DNA of 64,000 bases from Diaminobutyricimonas sp. LJ205. Its GTDB lineage: Bacteria > Actinomycetota > Actinomycetes > Actinomycetales > Microbacteriaceae. The stretch covers positions 2,976,001 to 3,040,000 of the forward strand of contig NZ_CP046619.1 of the NCBI RefSeq assembly GCF_009755725.1, in the 5' to 3' direction. The notes under the pieces were generated by a model. The model was not told where the DNA came from. It saw nothing but the letters and a program-made list of their open reading frames with translations, and made no database searches. Shown here one piece after another: positions 33,573-42,404 of this stretch (positions are counted from its first letter, which is position 1; each line of letters opens with the position of its first letter). Both the position numbers and the translations under genes were made by a program.

Positions 33573-35030
33573 ATGTGCGGCATTGTCGGCATCGTCTCGT
33601 CCCATCCCGTCAACCAGCTCGTTTACGACAGCCTTTCGCTGCTGCAACACCGTGGCCAGGACTCGACCGGGATCGCGACCGCAGAGGGCAGCATCCTGCA
33701 CATCCAGAAAGCCAAGGGGCAGGTGCGCGAGGCGTACCGCACCCGCGACATGCGCAGCCTGCTCGGCACGATGGGCCTCGGCCACGTGCGTTACGCGACG
33801 CGTGGCATCGCCTCGTCCGAGGAGGAGGCCCAGCCGTTCTATGTCAACGCGCCGTACGGCATCATCCTCGTGCACAACGGCAACCTGACGAACACGCGGG
33901 AGCTGACCCGCGACCTCTTCACGAACGACCGGCGGCATCTGAACACGTCCTCGGACACCGAATTGCTGGTGAACGTGCTCGCGCATGAACTGCAGCAGGA
34001 GGTGTCCGGCCTCGACCTCGACCCCGACCAGGTGTTCAACGCGGTTTCCCGCGTGCACGAGCGGGTCGAGGGTTCCTATGCGGCGATAGCGCTGATCGCC
34101 GGCCACGGAATGCTCGCCTTCCGTGACCCGTTCGGTATCCGCCCGCTGATCCTCGGCGTTCGGCACGTCGACGGCGAACCCGACGAATGGGTCGTCGCCA
34201 GTGAGTCGCTGGTGCTCGAGGCCGGCGGCTACGAGATCGTGCGCGACGTGGCGCCCGGCGAGGCGGTCTTCATCAGCCGCGATGGCCGGATGGAGTCCCG
34301 CCAGTGCGCGCAGAACCCGCGGTTGATCCCCTGCTCGTTCGAGTACGTCTACCTCGCCAGGCCCGACTCGATCATGAACGGCATCTCGGTCTACGAGGCA
34401 CGCCTGCGCCTCGGCGAACGGCTGGCGGACACCATCGCCGCGCACGCCTCGCTGGGCGACATCGACGTGGTGATGCCGATTCCGGACTCGTCGCGGCCGG
34501 CCGCGATGCAGGTGGCCCGCAAGCTCGGCATCGAGTACCGCGAGGGCTTCTACAAGAACCGCTACGTCGGCCGGACCTTCATCATGCCGGGACAAGCGGA
34601 GCGCTCCCGCTCGGTGCGTCAGAAGCTGAACGCCATGAGCTCGGAATTCAAGGGCAAGAACGTGCTCATCGTCGACGACTCGATCGTCCGCGGCACGACG
34701 TCGAAACAGATCGTCGAGATGGCCCGCGCTGCTGGGGCGAACAAGGTCACCTTCACCTCCGCCGCCCCGCCGGTGCGCTACCCGCACGTGTACGGCATCA
34801 ACATGCCGTCGCGGAACGAGCTCGTCGCCCACGGCCGGAAGATCCCGGAGATCGCCACCCTGCTCGGCGCTGACCGGATGATCTACCAGGAGGTCGCCGA
34901 CATGCAAAGCGCCATCATCGAGGGCTCGGATGTCACATCGCTCGAGATGAGCTGCTTCACCGGTGAGTACGTGACCGGCACCGTCAGCGACGAGTACCTC
35001 GCTTGGGTTGAGGCGAATCAGCTGAGCTGA
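33573..35030 (+). CDS. purF: Amidophosphoribosyltransferase
   Basis: 485 residues. First committed step of purine synthesis: PRPP + Gln to phosphoribosylamine. It starts directly MCGIVGIVSS, so Cys2 becomes the N-terminal nucleophile after Met removal, with no propeptide. Glutaminase motifs: LLQHRGQDSTGI and LVHNGNLTN. The PRPP-binding motif is VLIVDDSIVRGTTSKQIVEM (about 367-386). C-terminal Cys (SCFTGEY) and earlier Cys (RQCAQNP, LIPCSF) could be ligands of the Fe-S cluster found in some PurF enzymes. A TATCTT-like -10 near 33549 and weak GGAG suggest a short leader. Confidence 0.97.
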   Translation: MCGIVGIVSSHPVNQLVYDSLSLLQHRGQDSTGIATAEGSILHIQKAKGQVREAYRTRDMRSLLGTMGLGHVRYATRGIASSEEEAQPFYVNAPYGIILVHNGNLTNTRELTRDLFTNDRRHLNTSSDTELLVNVLAHELQQEVSGLDLDPDQVFNAVSRVHERVEGSYAAIALIAGHGMLAFRDPFGIRPLILGVRHVDGEPDEWVVASESLVLEAGGYEIVRDVAPGEAVFISRDGRMESRQCAQNPRLIPCSFEYVYLARPDSIMNGISVYEARLRLGERLADTIAAHASLGDIDVVMPIPDSSRPAAMQVARKLGIEYREGFYKNRYVGRTFIMPGQAERSRSVRQKLNAMSSEFKGKNVLIVDDSIVRGTTSKQIVEMARAAGANKVTFTSAAPPVRYPHVYGINMPSRNELVAHGRKIPEIATLLGADRMIYQEVADMQSAIIEGSDVTSLEMSCFTGEYVTGTVSDEYLAWVEANQLS

Positions 35031-35061
35031 GACCCGGGTGAGCTCGGCTGGGTTAGCTTGG

Positions 35062-35391
35062 CTACGGCTCGATCTCGCCTTCGACCTCTTCGGGCACGGC
35101 GTCGGCGTGTGAGCGTTCCGCGGCAATCACCCGGGCCCGCCGCGTCGACACCCGGTCGATGAAGAGCGCGACGAGCGCCCCGATCAAGACGCCGGCAGGG
35201 ACGCCGAAGATCATCAGGTAACCGACGAGCACCCCAAAGCCGATGTTCGGGTCGGTGGGGTACAGAGACGCGATGATCAACGTGGCGATCGCGCCCAGCG
35301 CACCGCCGATGATGAGGAACGTCGGGATCTTGGGTGCGCGGCGCACCCGCACCTCATCGGTGCCTTCGACGGTCTCGCGCTCGTTCATCAC
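35062..35391 (-). CDS. Small two-TM membrane protein
   Basis: 109 residues from the GTG at 35391; the codon next to it is ATG (35388), and an in-frame ATG at 35409 is less likely. Two or three hydrophobic segments: FLIIGGALGAIATLIIASLY, GFGVLVGYLMIFGVPAGVLIGALVALF. Charged termini, acidic C-tail. Family unknown to me. A GACAAT -10 6 nt before the GTG matches the same variant before the AEC carrier gene. Located between purF and the sterol-carrier gene. Confidence 0.65.
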   Translation of the reverse strand: MMNERETVEGTDEVRVRRAPKIPTFLIIGGALGAIATLIIASLYPTDPNIGFGVLVGYLMIFGVPAGVLIGALVALFIDRVSTRRARVIAAERSHADAVPEEVEGEIEP

Positions 35392-35397
35392 CCAACC

Positions 35398-35403
35398 ATT
35401 GTC
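35398..35403 (-). promoter_or_regulatory. -10 variant (GACAAT) of the small membrane protein gene
   Basis: Minus-strand GACAAT, 6 nt before the GTG at 35391; the same hexamer and spacing occur at 62915-62920. Confidence 0.4.
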
Positions 35404-35451
35404 GCGCATCGTCGCCGAGCGAATGCCGTTCGACTCAGGTCAGCGAATCAC

Positions 35452-35820
35452 TCAGCGGTCGCCGACCGGCAGCACCGGAAGCACGTCGATGAGATCCGCG
35501 CGCGAGCCCGAGGCGCTGACGCGGGCAGCGGCGAGCGCGTCAGTCCAGGCCAGCGAACCCGTGGCGAGACCGAGCCAGGTGGAGGCATCCATCTCCACAA
35601 CGTTCGGCGGCGTGCCGCGGGTGTGCCGGGGCCCCTCGATCGCCTGCACCGCCCCGAATGGCGGCACGCGGACCTCGACCGAGTTGCCGGGCGCCTGCTC
35701 GGCGAGCAACTGCAGCAGATAGCGCACTGCCAGCGCCATTGCCTCCCGGTCGTCGTCGCCCTCGAGTGCCTTGTGCACGGCCGCTACTCCGACGATCTCA
35801 ACGATCTTCGTCTTGCTCAC
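35452..35820 (-). CDS. Sterol carrier-family protein
   Basis: 122 residues from the GTG at 35820. The reading frame stays open far upstream, but that part is antisense to purD. Start [20 protein letters not shown], then [41 protein letters not shown], which is the SCP2-like pattern of actinobacterial 'sterol carrier family' proteins that commonly flank purF/purD. A hydrophobic cavity for lipid is expected from the fold; the actual ligand is unknown. The TACCGT -10 lies 6 nt before the start. Divergent from purD. Confidence 0.85.
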   Translation of the reverse strand: MSKTKIVEIVGVAAVHKALEGDDDREAMALAVRYLLQLLAEQAPGNSVEVRVPPFGAVQAIEGPRHTRGTPPNVVEMDASTWLGLATGSLAWTDALAAARVSASGSRADLIDVLPVLPVGDR

Positions 35821-35826
35821 GCTTCC

Positions 35827-35868
35827 ACGGTACCTGCCCAGATTGGTGGCTGAGACGCCCGGTACGCT
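35827..35868. promoter_or_regulatory. Divergent leaderless promoters of SCP and purD
   Basis: Minus TACCGT (35832-35827), 6 nt from the SCP start. Plus TACGCT (35863-35868), 6 nt from the purD start. 54 nt separate the two start codons. Confidence 0.5.
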
Positions 35869-35874
35869 GACGAG

Positions 35875-37116
35875 GTGAAGATTCTCGTGCTTGGATCCGG
35901 TGCCCGCGAACACGCCATTGTCAGTGCGTTGCTCAGTGAAGAAGCCGGCCACGAGATCACCGCCGCCCCAGGCAACGCGGGCATCGCCGCGGATGTTCCG
36001 GTCGTCGCCCTCGACCCGACGAACGGCGCGATCGTCTCCGAGTACGCGCTCGAGAACGACATCGAGCTCGTCATCATCGGACCGGAGGCGCCGCTGGTGG
36101 CCGGGGTCGCCGACGACCTGCGCGGCCGCGGCATCCCGGTATTCGGACCTGGCAAGGCCGCCGCACGGCTCGAGGGGTCCAAGACGTTCGCGAAGCACAT
36201 CATGGAGACGGCCGGGGTGCCCACCGGCCGCGCCGACCGCGCCGGCACCCTGGATGAGGCGGTGGCACTGCTCGACGGCTTCGGCGCACCGTACGTGGTC
36301 AAGGCTGACGGACTCGCCGCCGGCAAGGGCGTCATCGTCACCGATGACCGGGCCGCGGCGGTCGCGCACGCTGAGCACTACCTGCAGCAGGGCTCGATTC
36401 TGATCGAAGAGTTCCTCGAGGGGCAGGAAGTGTCGCTGTTCCTGCTCAGCGACGGGCACACCGTGCTGCCACTGTCTCCCGCGCAGGACTACAAGCGCAT
36501 CGGCGACGGCGACACCGGCCCGAACACGGGCGGGATGGGCGCCTACTCGCCACTGCCGTGGCTGCCCGACACCTTCGTCGACGAGGTGATCGAGACGGTC
36601 GCGCTGCCGACCGTGCGGCAGTTGGCGGCCGAGCAGACTCCGTTCATCGGCCTGCTCTACTGCGGCCTCATCATCACCCCGAACGGTCTGCGGGTGATCG
36701 AATTCAATGCCCGCTTCGGCGATCCGGAGACCCAGGTCGTGCTGCCCCGGCTGATCACCCCGCTCAGCGGGCTGCTGCTGGCGGCGGCGACTGGCCGGTT
36801 GAGCGAACGGGAGCGTCCGGAGTTCCGACCCGAGGTCGCGGTCACCGTCGTGCTCGCCAGCGAGGGTTACCCGGAGTCTCCGATCACCGGTCGTGCGATC
36901 AGCGGCCTGGAACGACTCGAGGGTGTGACCGTCGCGCACGCGGCAACCGCCGCCACCGACGATGGCTTCATTGCCACCGGCGGACGCGTGCTCAGCGTCG
37001 TTGCACTCGCCTCCGATTTCGCCGAGGCGCGGGCACGGGTCTACCGCGAGCTCGGCAAGCTGTCGCTCGAAGGCGGCCAGTATCGCACCGACATTGCCGC
37101 GCGGGTCGCCGAATGA
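35875..37116 (+). CDS. purD: Phosphoribosylamine-glycine ligase (GAR synthetase)
   Basis: 413 residues, GTG start. ATP-grasp enzyme joining phosphoribosylamine and glycine. Motifs: [64 protein letters not shown] and [12 protein letters not shown] (metal-binding). Stop overlaps the purC start (ATGA). Confidence 0.97.
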   Translation: MKILVLGSGAREHAIVSALLSEEAGHEITAAPGNAGIAADVPVVALDPTNGAIVSEYALENDIELVIIGPEAPLVAGVADDLRGRGIPVFGPGKAAARLEGSKTFAKHIMETAGVPTGRADRAGTLDEAVALLDGFGAPYVVKADGLAAGKGVIVTDDRAAAVAHAEHYLQQGSILIEEFLEGQEVSLFLLSDGHTVLPLSPAQDYKRIGDGDTGPNTGGMGAYSPLPWLPDTFVDEVIETVALPTVRQLAAEQTPFIGLLYCGLIITPNGLRVIEFNARFGDPETQVVLPRLITPLSGLLLAAATGRLSERERPEFRPEVAVTVVLASEGYPESPITGRAISGLERLEGVTVAHAATAATDDGFIATGGRVLSVVALASDFAEARARVYRELGKLSLEGGQYRTDIAARVAE

Positions 37117-38039
37117 GCGTCGAGCTGCCGGGCTGGGAGCACCGGTATTCCGGCAAGGTCCGCGACCTGTACGCACCGGTGGACGGTTCGACCGACCGAA
37201 TGCTCGTCGTCGCCTCCGACCGCGTCAGCGCCTTCGACCACGTGCTCGAGCCGGGCATCCCTGGCAAGGGAGCGCTGCTGACGAAACTCACCCTGTGGTG
37301 GTTCCAGCAGCTCCGGGACATCCCGAATCACCTGCTCGAGGGCGGCGAGGCGACCGGCGCCGCGCTCGGCGGCGGCTCGATCAATGAAAGCGGCTCCGTC
37401 GGCCTCGTCGGATCTCCCAGCGATGTCCCCGAGACGGTGGCCGACCGCGCCATGCTCGTGAAGGCGCTGGACATGTTCCCGGTCGAGTGCGTGGTGCGCG
37501 GTTACCTCTCCGGCAGCGGCTGGGTCGAGTATCAGCAGTCCCAGAGTGTCTGCGGAATCGCCCTTCCGGCCGGGCTGCAGGATGGCGACCGCCTGCCCGA
37601 GCCGATCTACACGCCCGCCTGGAAAGCGCCGATGGGCGAGCACGACGAGAACATCACCTTCGAGCGCACTGTTGAGTTAGTGGGGGCGGATGTCGCAACC
37701 TCCCTTCGTGACCTGTCGCTGGAGATCTTCAGCCGAGCCTCTGACATCGCCCTCGCCCGCGGGGTGATCCTGGCCGACACCAAGTTCGAGTTCGGCGCCG
37801 ACGCCGACGGCGTGATCACCCTCGGCGACGAGGTGCTCACCTCGGACAGCAGCCGCTACTGGGACGCCGGGCTGTACGCCACCGGAGATCGCACCGCGAG
37901 CTTCGACAAGCAGATCGTCCGCGACTGGCTTTCGAACAACTGGGACCGGACCGGCACCCCGCCGACCCTGCCTCAGGAGATCGTCGAGCGCACCGCTCAC
38001 CGCTACCGTGAACTGATCGACCGACTGACAGGAGTCTGA
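37113..38039 (+). CDS. purC: Phosphoribosylaminoimidazole-succinocarboxamide synthase (SAICAR synthetase)
   Basis: 308 residues from the ATG at 37113, the long form common in actinobacteria. Joins CAIR and aspartate with ATP. Motifs: [56 protein letters not shown] and SRYWDAGLY with a conserved Asp. Translationally coupled to purD; a GNAT gene follows 1 nt after its stop, making purD-purC-GNAT an operon. Confidence 0.97.
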   Translation: MSVELPGWEHRYSGKVRDLYAPVDGSTDRMLVVASDRVSAFDHVLEPGIPGKGALLTKLTLWWFQQLRDIPNHLLEGGEATGAALGGGSINESGSVGLVGSPSDVPETVADRAMLVKALDMFPVECVVRGYLSGSGWVEYQQSQSVCGIALPAGLQDGDRLPEPIYTPAWKAPMGEHDENITFERTVELVGADVATSLRDLSLEIFSRASDIALARGVILADTKFEFGADADGVITLGDEVLTSDSSRYWDAGLYATGDRTASFDKQIVRDWLSNNWDRTGTPPTLPQEIVERTAHRYRELIDRLTGV

Positions 38040-38040
38040 C

Positions 38041-38490
38041 GTGCCCGAGATTCGCGAAGTATCGTACGAGCACGCCGACAGCACGATGTTGCGTGCTGCC
38101 CAGAAAGCGGAGCTGGCCGCACGCTACGGCACCCCGGACTCCGAACCCGGCGTTGCGCCCTCGGGCGCCGACATGACGGCGTTCTTCGTGGCCTACGAAG
38201 ATGGCATGCCGGCCGGCTGCGGAGGCCTGCGCCAGCTCACCGACGACGAGGCCGAGATCAAGCGGATGTATGTCACCCCCGCCCACCGCGGCACCGGGAT
38301 CTCGGTCGCCGTGCTCGAGGCGATCGAGGCGTTCAGCCGCGAGAGCGGTCTCAGCAAGCTGGTACTGGAGACCGGCACCCTGCAGCCGGACGCGATGCGC
38401 TTCTACGAGCGCGAGGGGTACACGCGCATCCCGAACTTCGGCGCGTACATCGGCTCCGAGCTTTCGGTCTGTTACGCCAAGAGCCTGTAG
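38041..38490 (+). CDS. GNAT-family N-acetyltransferase
   Basis: 149 residues, GTG start one nucleotide after the purC stop. GNAT core: AEIKRMYVTPAHRGTGISVAVL (acetyl-CoA pyrophosphate loop, R/Q-x-x-G-x-G/A variant RGTGIS), then LVLETGTLQPDAMRFYEREGYTRIPNF. Substrate unknown. Operon position suggests co-expression with purine genes, without implying a purine role. Confidence 0.88.
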   Translation: MPEIREVSYEHADSTMLRAAQKAELAARYGTPDSEPGVAPSGADMTAFFVAYEDGMPAGCGGLRQLTDDEAEIKRMYVTPAHRGTGISVAVLEAIEAFSRESGLSKLVLETGTLQPDAMRFYEREGYTRIPNFGAYIGSELSVCYAKSL

Positions 38491-38542
38491 CAACAACCGG
38501 CTTCAGCGCGAGGCATCCCTCCCCCTTCCCCACCGGCGCAAA

Positions 38543-38575
38543 CGCGCGTGTAATGGCTTCGCGCGCCCGTTTTTT
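38543..38575 (+). terminator. Possible terminator of purD-purC-GNAT operon
   Basis: CGCGCG (38543-38548) can pair with CGCGCG (38560-38565), followed shortly by six T (38570-38575). Confidence 0.45.
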
Positions 38576-38660
38576 CAGGCGCGGCGGGCCGGAACCCGAG
38601 CGCCGCGCTGCCAGACGCGGGAATGCCGACGTGCGCCCGGCGTTGAAGTGTGCGAGAATA

Positions 38661-38674
38661 CTTGAACATTCAAG
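38661..38674 (+). promoter_or_regulatory. Operator-like palindrome before VOC gene
   Basis: CTTGAACATTCAAG: 6-bp perfect arms with a 2-nt centre, overlapping the AAGGAAG ribosome site, 12 nt before the ATG. Typical of MarR/Rrf2-type sites; the regulator is unknown. Confidence 0.45.
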
Positions 38675-38685
38675 GAAGTGGTGAA

Positions 38686-39552
38686 ATGAGCACAAAGGAC
38701 ATCCTCGCGGCTGGCACAGGCATGGGCGCGGTCACCCTCAAGGTGGCAAACCTCGACCGCATGGTCGCCTACTACCACCAGGGCGTCGGCCTCGACTTGC
38801 TCGCGCAGGAAGGCAGCAGCGCGATCCTCGGTCGTCCCGGCAACCCCGCCCTCATCCTCGAGGTCGCTCCCGAGCTCAAGCACGCCCCGGAGACTGCCGC
38901 CGGCCTGTACCACAACGCGTTCCTGTTCTCGGAGAAGTCGGATCTAGCCGCCTCCGTCTACTCGGTCGCTCGCAAGTACCCGCAGACCTTCACCGGCAGC
39001 TCCGACCACCTCGTCAGCGAGGCGTTCTACTTCAACGACCCCGAGATGAACGGCGTCGAGCTGTACTGGGACCGCCCGGCAGAGTCGTGGGAGTGGCAGA
39101 ACGGGAGCGTGAAAATGGGCACGCTGTACCTCGACCCCAACCGCTTCCTGCAGGAGAACATCACCGAGCAAGGTCTCGCCGAGACCGGCGACGGCGACGC
39201 GGCCATCGGCCACGTGCACCTCAAGGTTGGCGACATCAAGACTGCCAAGGAGTTCTACGTCGACACGGTCGGCTTCGAAACCACCATCGAGTACGGCACC
39301 CAGGCGCTGTTCGTCTCAGCCGGTGGCTACCACCACCACCTCGGCATGAACACCTGGCACAGTGCCGGTGCCGGCGCGCGCACCCCCGCGCTCGGACTCG
39401 GCGAGGTGTCGATCCAGGTGCCCACCGCGGATGACCTCGGCGCGCTCGCCGAGCGGCTGACCGCCCGGAAGGTTCAGATGCGCAACACCGGCACCGAGGT
39501 CACCTTCGATGACCCGTGGGCGAACCTGGTCAAGGTCACCGCCGCGGCCTGA
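38686..39552 (+). CDS. VOC-family dioxygenase-like protein (two glyoxalase domains)
   Basis: 288 residues from the ATG at 38686. Two VOC units: GAVTLKVANLDRMVAYYHQGVGL at the N-terminus and AIGHVHLKVGDIKTAKEFYVDTVGF centrally. A possible metal triad is formed by His in GHVHL, His in GGYHHHLGMNTW, and a C-terminal Glu (GTEVTFDDPW). Resembles CatE/ring-cleavage extradiol dioxygenases and the hydroquinone-resistance MhqA/E group; substrate unknown. The palindrome upstream suggests regulated expression. The last 17 nt overlap the tail of the antisense ADH-like gene. Confidence 0.85.
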   Translation: MSTKDILAAGTGMGAVTLKVANLDRMVAYYHQGVGLDLLAQEGSSAILGRPGNPALILEVAPELKHAPETAAGLYHNAFLFSEKSDLAASVYSVARKYPQTFTGSSDHLVSEAFYFNDPEMNGVELYWDRPAESWEWQNGSVKMGTLYLDPNRFLQENITEQGLAETGDGDAAIGHVHLKVGDIKTAKEFYVDTVGFETTIEYGTQALFVSAGGYHHHLGMNTWHSAGAGARTPALGLGEVSIQVPTADDLGALAERLTARKVQMRNTGTEVTFDDPWANLVKVTAAA

Positions 39553-40120
39553 CCAGCGCCCGGCCGGTGCGCGCGGCGAAGTCCAGCGCGTCACCGGCCT
39601 GCAGCAGGTCGAAGGCGACGCCGGATTCCTCGACGGGTTCGGCGATCCGGATCACGCTGCGACGCAGCAGGTGCACGTGCGTCGCCAGCGTTCCGCTGAG
39701 TTCCCAGCCCCGTTCGACATGAGCGGAGCCGTACTGGCGGGCCCGTGAACAGGACGCTCCGAGCCGGCAGGCGCCGCACCGGCCGCAGCTGACGGTCGCC
39801 TCCCAGGCGACGCGCATGCCGAGCTTGATCGGCAGGTTGTCGGGCGTGCGCGGCGGCCGGCCCGCCCCGAGAGCGACGACGTGACCGACCCCTTCGGAGC
39901 CGAGCACCACGGGCGTGAAGCTGCGCCGTCGGCCGACTGCGGTCTCGGCATCCTGTACCGACAGCACGGCCAGTTCGATGCGCACCAGCACGTCCCCGCG
40001 ACCCAGCGTGACCAGCGGCACAGCCATGCGCTCCAGCGGTTCGCCGGCACGGCGCAGCACCATCGCCTCGGCCGGCGGTGTCAGTTCGATCGACCGCGGC
40101 GTCTTCGCCCCCTGGTGCAT
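39536..40120 (-). CDS. Truncated zinc alcohol dehydrogenase-like protein (GroES domain only)
   Basis: 194 residues, covering only the N-terminal catalytic (GroES-like) half of a medium-chain dehydrogenase. The NAD-binding Rossmann domain is missing. Resembles the HpnZ (phosphonate-associated) subgroup: GRGDVLVRIELAVLSVQDAETAVG, LGSEGVGHVVALG, CGRCGACRLGASC, GWELSGTLATHVHL. The usual catalytic zinc ligands are lost (Cys of CGSD replaced in VLSVQD; His of GHE replaced in GSE), but the structural Cys cluster is kept. Either a degraded remnant or a non-catalytic protein. The C-terminus overlaps the VOC gene by 17 nt. Confidence 0.75.
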   Translation of the reverse strand: MHQGAKTPRSIELTPPAEAMVLRRAGEPLERMAVPLVTLGRGDVLVRIELAVLSVQDAETAVGRRRSFTPVVLGSEGVGHVVALGAGRPPRTPDNLPIKLGMRVAWEATVSCGRCGACRLGASCSRARQYGSAHVERGWELSGTLATHVHLLRRSVIRIAEPVEESGVAFDLLQAGDALDFAARTGRALVRPRR

Positions 40121-40188
40121 TCCTGCACGCTAAGCAGGTCGGGTGAACAGTCCCCCAACAGGGGGTGTCTTGCCGGAGCGGGAACGCG

Positions 40189-40221
40189 AGACGCCCGGCC
40201 CCACGAAGGGACCGGGCGTCT
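40189..40221 (-). terminator. katA terminator hairpin
   Basis: AGACGCCCGG (40189-40198) pairs with CCGGGCGTCT (40212-40221). A second hairpin, CCCCC-AACA-GGGGG, lies near 40152-40165. Confidence 0.7.
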
Positions 40222-40233
40222 GCAGCGGTGTCG

Positions 40234-41727
40234 TTACTCGGCGACGCCGACGTACTCTGCGGCCTCGATCGGCGTTTCGCCGGGAGTCTCGAGGTTCACG
40301 CGCAGCTTGGCGCCGAGGGTGGCGTCGACGTTGGTCCAGTACTGGATCGCGCGCTCACGGATCTCGGGGCTCTTCACGCCACCGACCGCCCCGGTGATCG
40401 TCTCGAGGAAGCGCTCCTTGGCGGCGTCATCGAAGACATCGCGGTACAGCGTGCCCGCCTGGCCGAAGTCGTCGTCCTCGGAGTGCAGCGTGGCGGCCGC
40501 GCGCACGAGGGCGCCGTCGGACTCCCAGCTGCCAGCACCGGCGCGGGCAGCATCCGCCACCGGTCCTGCCTTCGAGTTCGGAGCGTAGACCGGCACCTCG
40601 GGGGCGTTGAAGTAGTGACGCTGCGCGCCGTCCTGCGAGTAGTTGTGCACCGGAGCGGCGTGCGGGGCGTTCACCGGGATCTGGGCGTAGTTCGTGCCCA
40701 CCCGGTAGCGCTGCGCGTCGGGATAGCTGAACACGCGGGCCATCAGCATCTTGTCGGGGCTGATGTCGATGCCCGGAACCGTGTTCGCCGGCGAGAAGGC
40801 GGCCTGCTCGATCTCGGCGAAGAAGTTCTGCGGGTTGCGGTTCAGCGTGTAGGTGCCGACCTTGATCAGCGGGTAGTCCGCGTGCGGCCAGACCTTGGTG
40901 ATGTCGAACGGGTTGAACCGGTAGGTCTTCGCGTCCTCGTACGGCATGATCTGCACGTTGACGTCCCACGACGGGAAGTCGCCGCGCTCGATCGCCTCGT
41001 ACAGGTCGCGACGGTAGTAGTCGGCGTCCTCGCCGGCGATGCGCTCAGCCTCGGCACCGGTGATCTCGTGGTTGCCCTGGTTCGAGGTGAAGTGGTACTG
41101 CACCCAGAAGCGCTCGCCCTCGGCGTTGATCCACTGGTAGGTGTGCGAACCGAAGCCGGGCATTTCACGCCAGGAGCGCGGGATGCCGCGGTCACCCATC
41201 AGATAGGTGACCTGGTGTGCCGACTCGGGCGAGTTGGTCCAGAAGTCCCACTGCATGTCGGCGTCGCGCAGGCCCGAGCCCGGCAGGCGCTTCTGCGAGT
41301 GGATGAAGTCGGGGAACTTGATGCCGTCGCGGATGAAGAACACCGGGGTGTTGTTGCCGACGATGTCGTAGTTGCCCTCGGTTGTGTAGAACTTGATCGA
41401 GTAGCCGCGCACGTCGCGCCAGGTGTCAGGGCTGCCCTGCTCGCCGGCGACCGACGAGAACCGGATCAGGATCTCGCTCTTCGCGCCGGGCTGGAACACC
41501 GCGGCACGGGTGTACTTGGAGACGTCTTCGGTCACGACGAACTCGCCGAATGCGCCGCCGCCCTTGGCGTGCACAATGCGCTCCGGGATGCGCTCGCGGT
41601 TGAACTGGGCGAGCTTCTCGACGAGGTAGCGGTCGTGCAGCGCGGTGGCGCCGTCCGGTCCGGCAGTCAGCGAGTGCTCGTCGCTGGCGACCGGGGTTCC
41701 GGTCTGCGTGGTCGTGAAGTTAGACAT
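40234..41727 (-). CDS. katA: Monofunctional heme catalase
   Basis: 497 residues from the ATG at 41727 (AAGGAG RBS); the frame upstream to 41847 is within fur. Clade-3-like small-subunit catalase: [20 protein letters not shown] (catalytic His), the [12 protein letters not shown] segment with the active-site Asn, and [14 protein letters not shown] with the heme-ligating Tyr. Decomposes hydrogen peroxide in the cytoplasm. Starts inside the last 8 nt of fur, so furA-katA is one transcript, derepressed when Fur is oxidised or metal-free. Confidence 0.97.
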   Translation of the reverse strand: MSNFTTTQTGTPVASDEHSLTAGPDGATALHDRYLVEKLAQFNRERIPERIVHAKGGGAFGEFVVTEDVSKYTRAAVFQPGAKSEILIRFSSVAGEQGSPDTWRDVRGYSIKFYTTEGNYDIVGNNTPVFFIRDGIKFPDFIHSQKRLPGSGLRDADMQWDFWTNSPESAHQVTYLMGDRGIPRSWREMPGFGSHTYQWINAEGERFWVQYHFTSNQGNHEITGAEAERIAGEDADYYRRDLYEAIERGDFPSWDVNVQIMPYEDAKTYRFNPFDITKVWPHADYPLIKVGTYTLNRNPQNFFAEIEQAAFSPANTVPGIDISPDKMLMARVFSYPDAQRYRVGTNYAQIPVNAPHAAPVHNYSQDGAQRHYFNAPEVPVYAPNSKAGPVADAARAGAGSWESDGALVRAAATLHSEDDDFGQAGTLYRDVFDDAAKERFLETITGAVGGVKSPEIRERAIQYWTNVDATLGAKLRVNLETPGETPIEAAEYVGVAE

Positions 41728-42217
41728 GGATCTCCTTCTGGTCAGGGTGGATGGAATGAGGGGAATTGGGAGTCTCGACGGGCTCGACCAGCGAGGTGGC
41801 GGCCTGACAGTTCGGGCAGAGGCCCCAGAATGTGACCTCGGCGGCATGCACGACGAAGCCGGCGGCGTGAGACGGCGTCAGGCAGGGAGCCTCGCCGACG
41901 ACGCAGTCCACGTCCTGCACGGCGTGGCAGCTCGAGCAGATCAGGTGGTGATGATTGTCATCGACCCGGCGCTCGTACAGCGCGGGGGAGCCGGCCGGCT
42001 CGATCCGGCGAACCAGTCCGGCGTCGGCGAGCGCGGCGAGCACGCCGTAGACCGCCTGTAGCGAGGTACCCGGCAGTTCGTCGTGCACGGCGGCGAACAA
42101 CTGTTCGGCGGCAGCGTGCGGGGAACGCTCGAGGGCATTCATCACGGCCAGTCGACCGGCGGTGACCTTCAGCCCGTGATCACGCAGCGTTTCGCTGAGC
42201 ACATCGGTTCCGGTCAT
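41720..42217 (-). CDS. furA: Fur-family peroxide/iron regulator (FurA/PerR-like)
   Basis: 165 residues, about 20 longer than typical. Winged helix at about 10-85 ([38 protein letters not shown]). Metal region: [20 protein letters not shown] and a second Cys pair, LCPNCQ, for structural zinc. The C-terminal tail [14 protein letters not shown] is encoded by a GGTCGAGC repeat copy (41770-41793) and carries the katA RBS. Leaderless start (TATGCT 6 nt upstream) with an overlapping Fur-box-like palindrome. Confidence 0.94.
   Translation of the reverse strand: MTGTDVLSETLRDHGLKVTAGRLAVMNALERSPHAAAEQLFAAVHDELPGTSLQAVYGVLAALADAGLVRRIEPAGSPALYERRVDDNHHHLICSSCHAVQDVDCVVGEAPCLTPSHAAGFVVHAAEVTFWGLCPNCQAATSLVEPVETPNSPHSIHPDQKEIHV
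41770..41793 (-). repeat. GGTCGAGC repeat half-element inside the fur C-terminus
   Basis: Read on the minus strand it is CGCTGGTCGAGCCCGTCGAG plus ACTC, the same core as the intergenic copies. It is translated as LVEPVET. Confidence 0.75.
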
Positions 42218-42223
42218 GCGACC

Positions 42224-42256
42224 AGCATATCTGTTGTTTTGATCTACTCAAAACAA
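42224..42256 (-). promoter_or_regulatory. furA promoter and Fur-type operator
   Basis: TATGCT -10 (42229-42224) is 6 nt from the ATG; a TTGAGT-like -35 lies at 42251-42246. A perfect 9-bp inverted repeat TTGTTTTGA (42234-42242) / TCAAAACAA (42248-42256) covers the -35, where a Fur-family repressor would block transcription. Confidence 0.7.
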
Positions 42257-42274
42257 GTGGTTCCAACCAGCGTC

Positions 42275-42357
42275 GAGCCTGCGCAATTTGGGGTTATCCG
42301 CGCTGATAACCCCAATTCGTGCAGGCTCGCGGCCAAAGTCAGGCTCGCGGCCAGAGT
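42275..42357. repeat. Long hairpin plus tandem 18-nt duplication between fur and padR
   Basis: 24-nt imperfect inverted repeat (42275-42298 with 42305-42328; ends GAGCCTGC/GCAGGCTC, inner GGGGTTATC/GATAACCCC). It is followed by two 18-nt direct copies beginning CAGGCTCGCGGCCA (42322-42339 and 42340-42357). Confidence 0.75.
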
Positions 42358-42371
42358 CATGCTTGCGTTGT

Positions 42372-42398
42372 CCTATATGTGTGTTGTCTAATATCAGG
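42372..42398 (+). promoter_or_regulatory. Possible PadR promoter/operator
   Basis: CCTATAT and ATATCAGG form a spaced inverted repeat around the TAATAT -10 (42389-42394), an arrangement suited to PadR autorepression. Confidence 0.4.
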
Positions 42399-42404
42399 GT
42401 GAGC

